The position numbers were made by a program, and so were the translations under genes. The notes under the pieces were generated by a model, which was not told the origin of the DNA, did not search any database, and worked only from the letters and a program-made list of their open reading frames with translations. This document shows positions 7,686 to 17,248 of a stretch of 26,724 nt of DNA, piece by piece. Each line of letters begins with the position of its first letter. Positions within the stretch are counted from its first letter, which is position 1. The DNA is taken from the NCBI GenBank assembly GCA_030615975.1, contig JAUWYH010000001.1, positions 1-26,724 of the forward strand. The letters are read 5' to 3'. This DNA is from Candidatus Aminicenantota bacterium. GTDB taxonomy: Bacteria > Acidobacteriota > Aminicenantia > Aminicenantales > Aminicenantaceae.

Positions 7686-8768
7686 TCACTTAGTCTTCAT
7701 AATTTCGAGACAAAGGGCCGCAATTCTTTCTGCTGCGTTATCGGTTTTTAGAGACTCTAAATTTTTTTCCATTTGATTTATCTTTTCTCTATATTTCAGA
7801 AAATCGAAAATTTTACGGGCAAGAATTTCAGGACTAAATTCTTCCTCAAGAATAATTTCGGCTCCTCCTATTTTTTCCAATTCTCGGGCATTAAAGACTT
7901 GGTGGTTGTCTGAGGCTTTGGAGAAAGGGATCAATAGAGATGCCTTTTGAGAAGCTATCAGTTCTGCTATAGTTGTTGCTCCGGCACGACTTATGATTAA
8001 ATCTGTTTTTTGAAAGTATTGGGCCATGTTAAAAAAATAAGGAGCCACCGTTACATCTTTGAAATCGTTCTGTTTATAGTTGTTTTCTACCCATTCAAAA
8101 TCTTCTTTTCCGGCCTGATGAAAGATTCTTAACTTATCTTTTTCCCTTTTTAAAAAGGGAAGAGTCGCTGTAATGTTTTTGTTCAAGAAATAAGAACCTT
8201 GGCTTCCTCCGAAAATGAGAATAGTGAGTTTGCTGTTTTTTTGTTTAGGTGCAAGCTGGAAGAATTCTTTTCTTACAGGGTTTCCGATAAATATTCCTTT
8301 GCCCTTAAACGAAGGGAGAGAGCTTTTAAAGGTAACAACCGCTTTTCTGACCCAGGGAATGAGAACTCTGTTGGTAAATCCAGGCTTTAGGTTTTGCTCC
8401 ATGATAAGCGTTGGTGTTTTCATCCATGAGGCCAGAAGAACGATAGGGCCAGAACTGTAGCCTCCAACGCCAATAACCAACTGAGGTTTTATCCGGAGCA
8501 GAATGACAAGAGATTTTAAGAAAGAGAAAGGAAGGAGGAAAAGAGATTTGATGATTTTCAGACCTTTTCCCTTTATTCCTTCAATTTTCAAAGGGATAAA
8601 ATCAACCTGGTGATGTTCCATGATGTTTTTTTCCAAAGCCCGGCTGCTGCCCACATAAGTCAGATGAATATAAGGGGCCTTTTCTGTGAGCTTCTGACCT
8701 ACAGCGAGACCGGGATAAAGGTGACCGCCTGTGCCTCCTCCACTTATGATGACTTTTTTTTTAATCAT
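7686..8768 (-). CDS. murG: Lipid II synthase MurG (UDP-GlcNAc transferase)
   Basis: MurG transfers GlcNAc from UDP-GlcNAc to lipid I on the cytoplasmic membrane face, making lipid II. The 360-aa GT-B enzyme shows the N-terminal glycine loop GGGTGGHLYPG (10-20), the second G-loop GVGGYSSGP (100-108), EQNLKPG (124-130), GGSQG (187-191) and the C-domain donor site SRAGATTIAEL (260-270) followed by SDNHQ (286-290). A hydrophobic/basic patch (about 66-92, KGKGLKIIKSLFLLPFSFLK) fits the known membrane-association surface. Its ATG overlaps the ftsW stop (ATGA, 8765-8768). The length is normal for the family. Confidence 0.96.
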   Translation of the reverse strand: MIKKKVIISGGGTGGHLYPGLAVGQKLTEKAPYIHLTYVGSSRALEKNIMEHHQVDFIPLKIEGIKGKGLKIIKSLFLLPFSFLKSLVILLRIKPQLVIGVGGYSSGPIVLLASWMKTPTLIMEQNLKPGFTNRVLIPWVRKAVVTFKSSLPSFKGKGIFIGNPVRKEFFQLAPKQKNSKLTILIFGGSQGSYFLNKNITATLPFLKREKDKLRIFHQAGKEDFEWVENNYKQNDFKDVTVAPYFFNMAQYFQKTDLIISRAGATTIAELIASQKASLLIPFSKASDNHQVFNARELEKIGGAEIILEEEFSPEILARKIFDFLKYREKINQMEKNLESLKTDNAAERIAALCLEIMKTK

Positions 8769-9877
8769 TTTTTTCTTCTAATATATCCCCTTCTTTGTGA
8801 AATGTGGAGAAGAATTCCGATGCTAAAAAGAGTACAGATGAGAGAGGATCTTCCGAAGCTTATCAAGGGAAGAGGAATACCTGTAGGAGGCCCCAGCCCT
8901 AAGACTATGCTTATGTTCAATAAAGCTTGAGAAAAGATAGCCAGTGTCAATCCAGCCGCAGCCATTTGGCTCAATAGAGTCGGCGCTTTTAGGGAAATGA
9001 CCAGTCCTCTCCAGAAAAAGATTAAGAAGAGAAGGAGTATGGCTATAGTACCTATAAGACCAAATTCTTCTCCGACAATGGCATATATATAGTCGGTATG
9101 GGCGCAAGGAAGAAAGAAAAGCTTTTGGATGCTTTCACCTATGCTTACACCCAGGAGACCGCCTGAGCCTACAGATAACTTTGATTGGATAATCTGAAAA
9201 CCAGCTCCCTGGGGGTCTTTTGTTGGAGCTAAAAATGCAAAGATTCTGGTCATTCTGTAATTAGCCTGAAAAAGATAAAAAGTAAAAAAAGCAGATGAGA
9301 CGATTCCTAATAAAAGGAAATGTTTAAGCCTTACTCCTCCCATGAAAAGAACGATTGAGCAGATAGCAAAGATCACCATAGCTGTCCCGTAATCAGGCTC
9401 TTTTATGATCAACAGGATGAAGAGGAAGAGGATGCTCAAGGGAAAAATGAGAGTACGAAATTCGTTCAGTTTGTCTTTTTTCCGCTCAAGATAAAGGCTG
9501 AAAAAGAGAATTAAGCTGATTTTTGAAAGTTCTGAAGGCTGGAACCTTAGCCCAAAAAAATGAATCCAGCGATTTGTATTTCCCACAGCCGGCATGAAGA
9601 GACAAAGGACTAAAAGCATAAGAGAGAGGAAAAGAAGTCCGTAAATAAAATAAATATTTTGGTAGAATGGCTTCCTGAGAGTTATAATAAAAATTATAAG
9701 AGTTATTCCTATTACCGCTCCAATGATTTGATTGATAAAAAAATAAAAGGGTTGATGGTATTTTTCGCTGGCAAGAATTCCTGAAGAACTGAAAACCATT
9801 ATTAAGCCGATTATGAGGAGAATCAGCGTGGTGAAAAAGAGAGTTTTATCGAAGCCGTATGGACGATATATCTCCAT
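8765..9877 (-). CDS. ftsW: Septal peptidoglycan glycosyltransferase FtsW (SEDS family)
   Basis: FtsW polymerises lipid II at the septum together with FtsI. I start it at ATG 9877 (370 aa, MEIYRPYGFD), one base after the murD stop. The longer frame to 9994 only adds residues lying inside murD. About ten hydrophobic helices are visible. SEDS motifs include FQPSELSK (112-119), EPDYGTAM (160-167), DPQGAGFQ (221-228) and HTDYIYAIVGEEFG (260-273), in which D262 matches the catalytic Asp of extracellular loop 4. The C-terminal signature reads GPPTGIPLPLISFGRSS (329-345), where the usual P(T/S)TG and YGGSS are slightly altered. The neighbours and paired FtsI favour FtsW over RodA. Confidence 0.93.
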   Translation of the reverse strand: MEIYRPYGFDKTLFFTTLILLIIGLIMVFSSSGILASEKYHQPFYFFINQIIGAVIGITLIIFIITLRKPFYQNIYFIYGLLFLSLMLLVLCLFMPAVGNTNRWIHFFGLRFQPSELSKISLILFFSLYLERKKDKLNEFRTLIFPLSILFLFILLIIKEPDYGTAMVIFAICSIVLFMGGVRLKHFLLLGIVSSAFFTFYLFQANYRMTRIFAFLAPTKDPQGAGFQIIQSKLSVGSGGLLGVSIGESIQKLFFLPCAHTDYIYAIVGEEFGLIGTIAILLLFLIFFWRGLVISLKAPTLLSQMAAAGLTLAIFSQALLNISIVLGLGPPTGIPLPLISFGRSSLICTLFSIGILLHISQRRGYIRRKK

Positions 9878-9878
9878 C

Positions 9879-11249
9879 TTAAAATACCTTTTCTTTTTCC
9901 ATCTCTTTCTTAAGGTTAAAGACTTCTTGTTTAAAGATTTCACCTCTTTCTTCAAAATTTCGAAACATATCGAAACTCGTACAGGCAGGAGCAAAAAGAA
10001 CTACCTCTCCAGGTTTCGCCTCTGAAAAGCTTGCTCTCACTGCCTCCTCCAGTGAAGAAACCTCATTCATCGGAAGAATGTCTTTCAAAACATTCTTGAT
10101 TTTCTCACTCGCTTCCCCGATAAGAATAATTTTTTTTGCTCTATCTTGAATAGATCTCTGCAGCTTCTTAAAATCGCCTCCTTTATCTCTTCCTCCCAAT
10201 ATAAGGATAATTTTCTGCTGGAAGCTCTGAGTAGATTTTAGGGTGGCATCCACATTTGTTGCTTTGGAATCATTATAAAAATCGACTCCGTTTATCGTTG
10301 TCACTTTTTCTAAGCGGTGTTCAAGTCCTTTAAATTTTCTTATTGATTTTCTTATTCGAGTCAGAGGAAGGCCAAAGAGGTACCCAACTAAAGCAGCGGC
10401 CATTATGTTTTCTTGATTATGAGACCCAAGAAGAGGAATTTCCGAAGTATTCATCAATTTTTTTTCTTCTGTATCAGTTAGAATAATCCAATCCCCTTGA
10501 AGAAAACATCCCGGGCTGACTTTCTTTTTTCGGCTGAAGGCGTAGACTTGAGATTTTGCTTCTGTATGCAGGTCCCAAACAAGGGAGTCGTCTTGATTCA
10601 AAATAGCGGTATCATTTTCTTCCTGAAAGCTTATGAGCTTCTTTTTTGCTTTGTAATAGTCGTCAAAAGAGGGATGCCAGTCCAGATGATCAGGGGAGAT
10701 GTTGAGAAAGACTGAGACTGAAGCCCTGAAATGTTCAATATATTGAAGCTGGAAGCTTGAGATTTCCGTCACATAAACATTGTCCTTTTTGCTTCGTTCA
10801 ACGAGGCTGATTAGAGGAGTTCCAATATTCCCTGCCAGATAAGATGACACCCCTCCTTCTTTGAGAATCTTATGAGTTAGCGAAGCAGTTGTCGATTTTC
10901 CGTTGGAACCTGTTATCCCTACGATTTTTCCCTGTAAAAAATTGTAAGCCAGTTCTATTTCCGAAATGATTCTCACTCCTTGGGCCTTGGCAGCTTTGAT
11001 CTCAGGGAGAAGTGGGACTCCTGGGCTGGGCACAATCAAATCAACTTCATAAAAAGATCTTTGTTCATGTTTTCCAGCTTCAACCATGATGCCTTCTTGT
11101 TTCCAGAAGGAGATTTTTTCGCCCAGTTCCTCTGGAGTTTTCTTTTCGCTCACTTTTATTTGAGCTCCTTGATGAAGAAGAAAATGGCAAACGGCTTCCC
11201 CAGTTTTTCCTAATCCCACGACCAAAACATTTTTACCTTTCAGATTCAT
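9879..11249 (-). CDS. murD: UDP-N-acetylmuramoyl-L-alanine--D-glutamate ligase MurD
   Basis: MurD adds D-glutamate to UDP-MurNAc-L-Ala using ATP. The 456-aa protein begins with the short MurD-type Rossmann segment NVLVVGLGKTGEAV (7-20), then SPGVP (75-79), the P-loop GITGSNGKSTTAS (111-123), LNISPDHLDWH, and the C-terminal DSKATN motif that distinguishes MurD from the other Mur ligases. An ILGGRDKGGDF stretch and a late FAPACTSFDMFRNFEERG block are also classic MurD. It sits 1 nt after mraY and 1 nt before ftsW. Confidence 0.96.
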   Translation of the reverse strand: MNLKGKNVLVVGLGKTGEAVCHFLLHQGAQIKVSEKKTPEELGEKISFWKQEGIMVEAGKHEQRSFYEVDLIVPSPGVPLLPEIKAAKAQGVRIISEIELAYNFLQGKIVGITGSNGKSTTASLTHKILKEGGVSSYLAGNIGTPLISLVERSKKDNVYVTEISSFQLQYIEHFRASVSVFLNISPDHLDWHPSFDDYYKAKKKLISFQEENDTAILNQDDSLVWDLHTEAKSQVYAFSRKKKVSPGCFLQGDWIILTDTEEKKLMNTSEIPLLGSHNQENIMAAALVGYLFGLPLTRIRKSIRKFKGLEHRLEKVTTINGVDFYNDSKATNVDATLKSTQSFQQKIILILGGRDKGGDFKKLQRSIQDRAKKIILIGEASEKIKNVLKDILPMNEVSSLEEAVRASFSEAKPGEVVLFAPACTSFDMFRNFEERGEIFKQEVFNLKKEMEKEKVF

Positions 11250-11250
11250 T

Positions 11251-12339
11251 TTATCTCAGCTTTAGGGTTGTAAGACTGAAAAGAGCAAATATGATAGCAG
11301 CTATCCAGAAGCGGATCACAATTTTTTCTTCAGACCATCCTATGAGTTCGAAATGATGGTGGAGGGGAGCCATCTTGAATATCCTTTTTCCTCCTGTAAA
11401 TTTAAAGTAAACAATTTGAAGAAGAACAGATATGGCTTCCAGGATGAAGACACCTGCCACCATGAAAAGAAGGAATTCTTGCTTTATCAAGATAGCGACA
11501 ATTCCAATCGTCGCTCCCAGAGATAAAGCTCCTGCATCTCCCATGAAGATTTGAGCAGGATGGCAATTGTACCAGAGAAATCCAAGGCAGGCTCCTGACA
11601 TAGCACCAACAAATATAGTGAGTTCTGCGGCTTGAGGAACCATGGCAATATTTAAATATTGAGACCAGAGGGCATGACCTGCTGTATAGGAGAGAGCCAT
11701 AAAGGCGCTGGTACTGATGAGGGTGAGACCGATGGCTAACCCATCAAGACCATCAGCAAGATTAACAGAATTTGAAGACCCGACAAGAATAAGCATGATC
11801 CATGGAAGATAAATCCAGCCTAAATATGGAACCCATTTCTTAAAGAACGGAAGATTCAGATGGAGATTGAACTCTCCTCTCAAGCCAAGATAAACAAGGG
11901 TAATTCCGATGAGCGCGGAGAGGATAATCTGGAAAAAAAGTTTATGGCGAATGATAAGCCCTGAGTCCTTTTTCATCTTGATCTTGAGATAGTCATCCCA
12001 AAAGCCGAGAAGCCCAAAGCAAAGCATAGTCGCCATCGCCAACCAGATGTAGTAGTTACTTAGATTGCCCCAAAGAAGCGTGGTAATAAGAGTTGAGCCG
12101 ATAATCAGAATACCACCCATTGATGGGGTCCCTTTTTTTTCGAAATGAGATTCAGGGCCATCTGCTCTTATCTCTTCTCCAATCTGGTATTTTTTCAAAA
12201 AATTGATTAATAAAGGTCCGAGAATAAGGCTTAAGAGAAGAGCTGTTATTCCAGCTAAGGCTGTCCTGACAGTGATGTAGCGAAATACATTAAAGAAGAT
12301 AAAATATTCTTTCAGCGGAACGAGAAGATGATACAGCAT
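11251..12339 (-). CDS. mraY: Phospho-N-acetylmuramoyl-pentapeptide transferase MraY
   Basis: MraY transfers phospho-MurNAc-pentapeptide to undecaprenyl phosphate, forming lipid I at the inner membrane. The 362-aa polytopic protein (about ten helices) shows KKGTPSMGG (68-76), the DD pair of LGFWDDYLK (111-119), NLADGLDGLA (193-202), FMGDAG (265-270) with the Mg-binding D268, and PLHHHFE (325-331), which mark the MraY active site. The length equals the typical 360. The start ATG 12339 lies 1 nt after the murF stop. Residues 1-20, which are Phe/Tyr-rich, match the family's first periplasmic segment. Confidence 0.97.
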   Translation of the reverse strand: MLYHLLVPLKEYFIFFNVFRYITVRTALAGITALLLSLILGPLLINFLKKYQIGEEIRADGPESHFEKKGTPSMGGILIIGSTLITTLLWGNLSNYYIWLAMATMLCFGLLGFWDDYLKIKMKKDSGLIIRHKLFFQIILSALIGITLVYLGLRGEFNLHLNLPFFKKWVPYLGWIYLPWIMLILVGSSNSVNLADGLDGLAIGLTLISTSAFMALSYTAGHALWSQYLNIAMVPQAAELTIFVGAMSGACLGFLWYNCHPAQIFMGDAGALSLGATIGIVAILIKQEFLLFMVAGVFILEAISVLLQIVYFKFTGGKRIFKMAPLHHHFELIGWSEEKIVIRFWIAAIIFALFSLTTLKLR

Positions 12340-12340
12340 G

Positions 12341-13723
12341 TTATGGCCCTTTTGATTTCAATTTTTCAACAATTTTTTCTGTTTCTATTTTCCTAGAACC
12401 TTTGACGAGAATAAGGTCTCCATCACGGATAAGAGTCCATATTTTTTCAGCAGCCTCTTCAGAATCCTTGAAAGAGAAGATTTGATTTGTTTTCATTCCT
12501 GAAGATAAAGCTCCTTCAGCCATGTGCATGCTTAGGGAACCGACAGTTACAAGGCAATCCCATCCCCATTTAGCCACATGCTTTCCTGCCTGAATGTGGA
12601 ATTCGACCTCCTTTTCTCCAAGTTCTAACATATCGCCTAATACGGCTATCTTTTTCTTGCTTGGAAGCTCTGCCAATCCCTTCAAAGCCTCCTCCAGCGC
12701 TCTTGGATTTGAGTTGTAAGAATCATCAATGAGTTTAATATTCCTTTTTAAAGGAAAGAAAATGCCTCTCCTTGGAAAAGGCTTTAAGTTTTTTATTTGG
12801 CCATGAATATCTTCGAAAGGAACAGATAAAACATAGGCTACTGCCGAAGCTGCAAGGAAATTATACAGGAAACCTTCGTAGAAGAACGGAAAAAGGATTT
12901 CTCCTTTTCTTTGTCCATAAATGATTTCAAAAAGCATGCCTTTAAATCCTATTTTTTGGATGTTTCTGGCACGAATGTCGCATTCAGAGGAGAGGCCGAA
13001 GATTATTTTCTTTCCCTTCCAGTCTCTGGCTATTTTTTTTATTCGAGGATCATCTCCGTTGAGGACAGCTGTCCCGCCCATTTTCATTCCTTCCAGGATT
13101 TCTTTTTTTGCTTTGCCTATCTCTTCGATACTTTTAAAAAATTGGAGGTGAACAGGGCTAATGTTGGTTATGACAGCCACGTCAGGGGGAGCTGTTTGAG
13201 TCAATGCTCTGATTTCTCCAGGGGCGCTCATGGCCATCTCCAGCACAGCTACCTCGTGGGTATTATTTAGTCTGAGAAGAGAGAGAGGCAAGCCCAATTG
13301 ATTGTTGAAGTTTCCCTCTGACTTGAGTACTTTGAAAGTGGAGGAGAGCAGCGAATAGGAAAATTCTTTTGTAGTTGTCTTCCCGATGCTTCCAGTGATG
13401 CCGATAACCTTAATTTTATAATCACAAAGGACTTTTTTCGCCAGTTTATTGAGAGCTTCGAGTGTGTCCTTGACTTGTATGAGGGCGATGTTTTTTTCAG
13501 GGAGAGATATTTTTTGAGAAATAATCGCTCCTGCGGCTCCTTTTTTTACAGCGTGAGGAACAAAATTGTGGCCATTGCGGTTGGCTACTAAAGCGATAAA
13601 AAGTTCTCCTGGTTCTGTCAATCTAGAATCTATGTTGAACTTACTGAAAGCAAGAGATGGAGAGCCTTGAAGGATGGTCCCATCTATTTTTCGAGCGACC
13701 TCGCTCAAGCAAAGTTCAACCAA
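12341..13723 (-). CDS. murF: UDP-MurNAc-tripeptide--D-alanyl-D-alanine ligase MurF
   Basis: MurF adds D-Ala-D-Ala to complete the pentapeptide precursor. The 460-aa protein has the N-terminal uridine-binding domain with IDSRLTEPGELFIAL (31-45), the P-loop GITGSIGKTTTKE (108-120), LEMAMSAPGEI, ITNISPVHL and the MurF motif DDSYNSNPRAL followed by VLGDMLELGE. The start is TTG 13723, overlapping the end of murE by 8 nt. A clean GGAGG lies 9 nt upstream inside murE, which supports this non-ATG start. Its substrate dipeptide needs Ddl, which is not in this cluster. Confidence 0.95.
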   Translation of the reverse strand: MVELCLSEVARKIDGTILQGSPSLAFSKFNIDSRLTEPGELFIALVANRNGHNFVPHAVKKGAAGAIISQKISLPEKNIALIQVKDTLEALNKLAKKVLCDYKIKVIGITGSIGKTTTKEFSYSLLSSTFKVLKSEGNFNNQLGLPLSLLRLNNTHEVAVLEMAMSAPGEIRALTQTAPPDVAVITNISPVHLQFFKSIEEIGKAKKEILEGMKMGGTAVLNGDDPRIKKIARDWKGKKIIFGLSSECDIRARNIQKIGFKGMLFEIIYGQRKGEILFPFFYEGFLYNFLAASAVAYVLSVPFEDIHGQIKNLKPFPRRGIFFPLKRNIKLIDDSYNSNPRALEEALKGLAELPSKKKIAVLGDMLELGEKEVEFHIQAGKHVAKWGWDCLVTVGSLSMHMAEGALSSGMKTNQIFSFKDSEEAAEKIWTLIRDGDLILVKGSRKIETEKIVEKLKSKGP

Positions 13724-15191
13724 TTTTCGTCGCCTCCATTTTTTGAAGTATCTCTCTTATGACTTCAACATCGTTGAAAGGAATAATCTTATCGCCGATT
13801 ATTTGATAATTTTCATGTCCTTTTCCAGCAACAAGTATATAATCTCCTTTTTTCCCCAGAGCCAAAGCTCGTTTAATAGCTTCTTTTCGGTTGGGTTGGA
13901 TTTCGTATTTTTTTTCTCCTGTTTTTTTTAGACCGTTTTCAATCTCTGAAATAATATCCAAAGGATCCTCTGAACGAGGATTATCAGATGTGATGATCGT
14001 CCAATCGGCAAGTGCGCCGGCTGCTTTTCCCATTCTCTCTCTTTTTGTTTTGTCCCTATCGCCTCCTGCCCCGAACACCAATAGAATTCGGCGAGGGTTC
14101 TGTTCACGGACAGTTTTCAGTAAGTTTCTCAGAGCATCATCAGTGTGTGCATAGTCGACGAAGATATGAAATCCAAAAGAATTTTTAATTTTCTCGAATC
14201 TTCCTGGTACACCTTGAAGTGAAGCGATGCCTTCTTTTATCGCTGGTTGGGGAATGTTTAGAGTCAGGGCAGTGGCTACAGAGGCTAATATGTTGTAAAG
14301 GTTAGGCTTGCCAAGAAGAGGTGATGCAAGAGAGAGAGTTCCTCCTGGATATTTAACACAAAGCTCTATCCCTTCCTCGCTGAACTTGTATTTCTCCGCT
14401 CGAATGATAGCGGTTGGATCGAGTCCGTAGGTGATAACACCGATGGGAATCTCTGCTATCAATTTTTTCCCCCAAGGATCATCTGAGTTTACAACTGCGA
14501 TTCTTTTTTTCTTATTAAGGAAAAAAAGCTTTTTTTTAGCTTCAAAATATTTATCCATGGAATGATGATAATCAAGATGGTCTCCGCTTAGATTTGTAAA
14601 GACTGCAGCATCGAACCCTATGCCCATCACTCTCTTAAGATCTAAAGCATGAGAGGAGACTTCTATCAAGCAATGAGTTGCTCCATTTGCAAGCATTTCG
14701 CTTAAAATTCTCTGTAAATCTGGTGCTTCAGGAGTGGTTCTCTCAGCAGTAACTTCCATATTTGGTCCTCGATAGGAAATAGTTCCTATAACACCAGTAA
14801 GAAATTGAGCTTTTTTTAAAATTTCTTCTAACAAATAAGTCAGAGTTGTTTTTCCTTTTGTCCCTGTGATTCCGACGATTTTCATGTGCTCGGAAGGATG
14901 AGAATAAAAATTGGCTGAACATAGTGCTAGGGCCTCCCGCGCGTCAGAAGTATGAATCCAGCTTTTGTCGAAATTATGAGGTTTTGGCTTTTCGGATAAA
15001 AAAGCAGCGGCACCCTTAAGGAGAGCTTCCTGGATGAATCGAAAACCATCTGTTTTTTCTCCTTTTAAAGCAGCAAATAAAAATCCTGGTTGAATTTTTT
15101 CCGATGAATGGGAAATACCTAGAATTTCTTCTTCTTTATTTCCGCAGAAATCACAAATCGAGATTCCAGTTAATAAATCTTTGAGCTTCAT
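13716..15191 (-). CDS. murE: UDP-MurNAc-tripeptide synthetase MurE, meso-diaminopimelate type
   Basis: MurE adds the third stem-peptide residue. The 491-aa sequence shows the P-loop GITGTKGKTT (107-116), the ERTTPEAPDLQ substrate motif (150-160), IEVSSHALDLKR (176-187), LSGDHLDYH (201-209) and VDYAHTDDAL (345-354). The specificity motif is DNPR (403-406, in TSDNPRSEDP), which in characterised MurE proteins indicates meso-DAP rather than L-lysine. The organism therefore probably has DAP-type peptidoglycan. The ATG overlaps the ftsI stop (ATGA) and its own stop overlaps murF by 8 nt. Confidence 0.96.
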   Translation of the reverse strand: MKLKDLLTGISICDFCGNKEEEILGISHSSEKIQPGFLFAALKGEKTDGFRFIQEALLKGAAAFLSEKPKPHNFDKSWIHTSDAREALALCSANFYSHPSEHMKIVGITGTKGKTTLTYLLEEILKKAQFLTGVIGTISYRGPNMEVTAERTTPEAPDLQRILSEMLANGATHCLIEVSSHALDLKRVMGIGFDAAVFTNLSGDHLDYHHSMDKYFEAKKKLFFLNKKKRIAVVNSDDPWGKKLIAEIPIGVITYGLDPTAIIRAEKYKFSEEGIELCVKYPGGTLSLASPLLGKPNLYNILASVATALTLNIPQPAIKEGIASLQGVPGRFEKIKNSFGFHIFVDYAHTDDALRNLLKTVREQNPRRILLVFGAGGDRDKTKRERMGKAAGALADWTIITSDNPRSEDPLDIISEIENGLKKTGEKKYEIQPNRKEAIKRALALGKKGDYILVAGKGHENYQIIGDKIIPFNDVEVIREILQKMEATKIG

Positions 15192-16939
15192 TGATCCATG
15201 AGCCTCAATGGTTTGGCGGCGATGATTGTCTTTAAGGAGTCTTCTTGAGGAGGTATCCGTAAATATTGGAGGACTTGAGCAGCAATTTTTCGAAAGACAG
15301 GGGCTGCCACCTGGCTTCCATAATATTGACCTTGGGGGTCGTCAATGACCACAATCATTGAAAAAACAGGTTTTTCAGCCATTACAAAACCGACAAAAGA
15401 CGCAGTATGGTTGGATGAAGAATAAGTGCCGGTGGATGGAATGAATTTCTGAGCAGTCCCTGTCTTTCCTGCGATCTTATAGCCTTTTATTTGAGCGGCT
15501 TTTCCTGTGCCTTTTTCCACTACTCTTTCCAGAATAAGGCTTAAATTTGAAGCTGTTATTTCAGAAATGACTCTTTTATAGCTCAGAGGTTCCTTTTTTT
15601 GATCAAAAGAAGAGGTTAAGATTTTTTTAACAATCTTTGGTGGGGTGACAACTCCCCTGTTGGCGATGATGTTTATCACTTGCAGCATTTGGATAGCTGT
15701 GACTGAAATTTCATACCCAATGGAAAGAGAAGCAAGGGATATTTGGGTCCAGTTTTTTACAGGTCTTACAATCCCCTTTACTTCAACAGGAAGATCAATT
15801 CCTGTTTTTTGGCCAAAACCAAAAGCTTTTATTGTTTTGAAAAGGGTTTTTTCTCCGAGACGTTGGCCGATTTGGATCGCACCGACATTGGAAGAATGGA
15901 TGATGACCTCTGGAAAGGATAGAATTCCAAATCTGCGATAATCTCTGAAGGTCTTTCCAGCGATGTTAATGGCTCCTTTGCTGCAATCAAAGTCCTCATC
16001 CAAGCTTATTGATTTTGACTCCATTGCTGCTGCAGCTATGATGATCTTAAAGGTGGATCCAGGATCGACAATGTGGTGAATTCCTTGAATCCTATCAATT
16101 TTTAAAGGATCGGGAGGAGGGTTGTTCAAATCGAAAAAGGGGTAATTCGCCAAAGCCAAAATTTCCCCTGTAGAGGGCTCACAAATGATAACCGTCCCCC
16201 ACTTTGCCTTTCTTTTGAGGATGGCTCGCTCCAGCTCTTTTTCGGCAATATATTGGATGGTTTCATCTATTGTTAGAGTTAAGTCATTTCCGGGTTCAGG
16301 TCTCTCCAAAGTTTCAAAATGGTATTCTCTTAGTTTAGCGTCTCTCAAGATGAGTCGTTTCCCTTTTTTTCCTGCCAATTGAGCGTTGTATTTATACTCG
16401 ATACCACTGGCTCCATCATCATCGATGTTCACTCTTCCTAAGATTTGGGCTGCTTGTGTTCCTTGAGGATAGAATCTTTTGTTTTCTTCCGTTAAATGTA
16501 TTCCACTTAGATGGAGATTTTCGACTTTTTCTGCTTTTTTAGAGTCAATCTTTCTTTTCAACCATATAAAAGAAGCATTTTTCTCTATTCTTCGTTTTAT
16601 TATCTTAAGATCTTTCTCTGAAAGCTTTAACAACCCTTTCAGCTTTTGAATTTTTTGGAATTGATAGTCGAAAGGCTCGTTGTTGAAAGATACATAATAA
16701 ACGGATTGAGTTGGAATGCTTCTGGCCAAGATATTGCCATTTCGGTCATAAATTGTTCCTCTTTTGGGAGATATAGTGTTTATGCTTCGATTCTGTTCGA
16801 TAACTTCAGCTTTTAGCCGGGGGTGATCTATGACTTGGAGTTGGATAAGACGAAAGATAATTCCAGAGAGCCAAATCAGGGAAAAAAAAGCGAGGATGAC
16901 AGTTCTTTTTTTAACTTTTTTCTGATATAAGCTGCTCAT
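15188..16939 (-). CDS. ftsI: Septal peptidoglycan transpeptidase FtsI (class B PBP3)
   Basis: FtsI crosslinks septal peptidoglycan and pairs with FtsW. The 583-aa protein has a short basic cytoplasmic tail, one membrane anchor (about 13-33), the class B dimerisation/pedestal region with PKRGTIYDRNGNILA (58-72), and then the transpeptidase domain. Catalytic motifs are all present: STFK with nucleophile S295 and K298, SSN (349-351) and KTGT (492-495). No PASTA domain follows; the protein ends in a short tail after the transpeptidase domain. It lies 9 nt after ftsL and overlaps murE by 4 nt. The lack of a glycosyltransferase domain and the gene context make FtsI the clear choice over an elongation PBP2. 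Confidence 0.95.
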   Translation of the reverse strand: MSSLYQKKVKKRTVILAFFSLIWLSGIIFRLIQLQVIDHPRLKAEVIEQNRSINTISPKRGTIYDRNGNILARSIPTQSVYYVSFNNEPFDYQFQKIQKLKGLLKLSEKDLKIIKRRIEKNASFIWLKRKIDSKKAEKVENLHLSGIHLTEENKRFYPQGTQAAQILGRVNIDDDGASGIEYKYNAQLAGKKGKRLILRDAKLREYHFETLERPEPGNDLTLTIDETIQYIAEKELERAILKRKAKWGTVIICEPSTGEILALANYPFFDLNNPPPDPLKIDRIQGIHHIVDPGSTFKIIIAAAAMESKSISLDEDFDCSKGAINIAGKTFRDYRRFGILSFPEVIIHSSNVGAIQIGQRLGEKTLFKTIKAFGFGQKTGIDLPVEVKGIVRPVKNWTQISLASLSIGYEISVTAIQMLQVINIIANRGVVTPPKIVKKILTSSFDQKKEPLSYKRVISEITASNLSLILERVVEKGTGKAAQIKGYKIAGKTGTAQKFIPSTGTYSSSNHTASFVGFVMAEKPVFSMIVVIDDPQGQYYGSQVAAPVFRKIAAQVLQYLRIPPQEDSLKTIIAAKPLRLMDQ

Positions 16940-16948
16940 AAGCTTGTT

Positions 16949-17248
16949 TTAAGGTTCAGGTCTGAAGTTATCATAAATGATCTGCTCTTTTTTAGGTTTC
17001 TCTAACTTTAATTTTTCTTTTGCGATTTTTTCCACTCTTTCGAGAGCAAGAAGCGATGATTTTTCTGTTTCCAGTTTTTCAACGTCTTTTTTTAAAGACT
17101 GAAGATTTTCTTCCAATTCGCCTATTTTGTATCCTACTCGGATAGATTCTATTTGATTCCAGATGTAGAAGGTAAGAAAGAACATCACCGCGATCGTCCA
17201 AACCAAACCAACCACTATTTCTTTTTTTCTGATTTTTTTTCTTACCAT
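16949..17248 (-). CDS. ftsL: FtsL-like cell division protein
   Basis: This 99-aa bitopic protein has a basic cytoplasmic N-terminus (1-10), one transmembrane helix (about 11-30, ending FYIW) and a periplasmic coiled coil (about 31-75, heptads such as IGELEENLQSLKKDVEKLE) followed by VEKIAKEKLKLEKP (72-85), the common end of FtsL/FtsB-type proteins. FtsL forms a complex with FtsB and FtsQ that activates FtsW-FtsI. Sequence identity is always low in this family. The call rests on topology, size and position between rsmH and ftsI, the standard ftsL slot. Its ATG directly follows the rsmH stop (TAGATG). Confidence 0.85.
   Translation of the reverse strand: MVRKKIRKKEIVVGLVWTIAVMFFLTFYIWNQIESIRVGYKIGELEENLQSLKKDVEKLETEKSSLLALERVEKIAKEKLKLEKPKKEQIIYDNFRPEP

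Noticed and set aside
8765..9994. Longer ftsW frame of 409 aa
   Set aside because: The extra 39 residues lie within the murD 3' end and are not FtsW-like; ATG 9877 directly after the murD stop gives the normal length.
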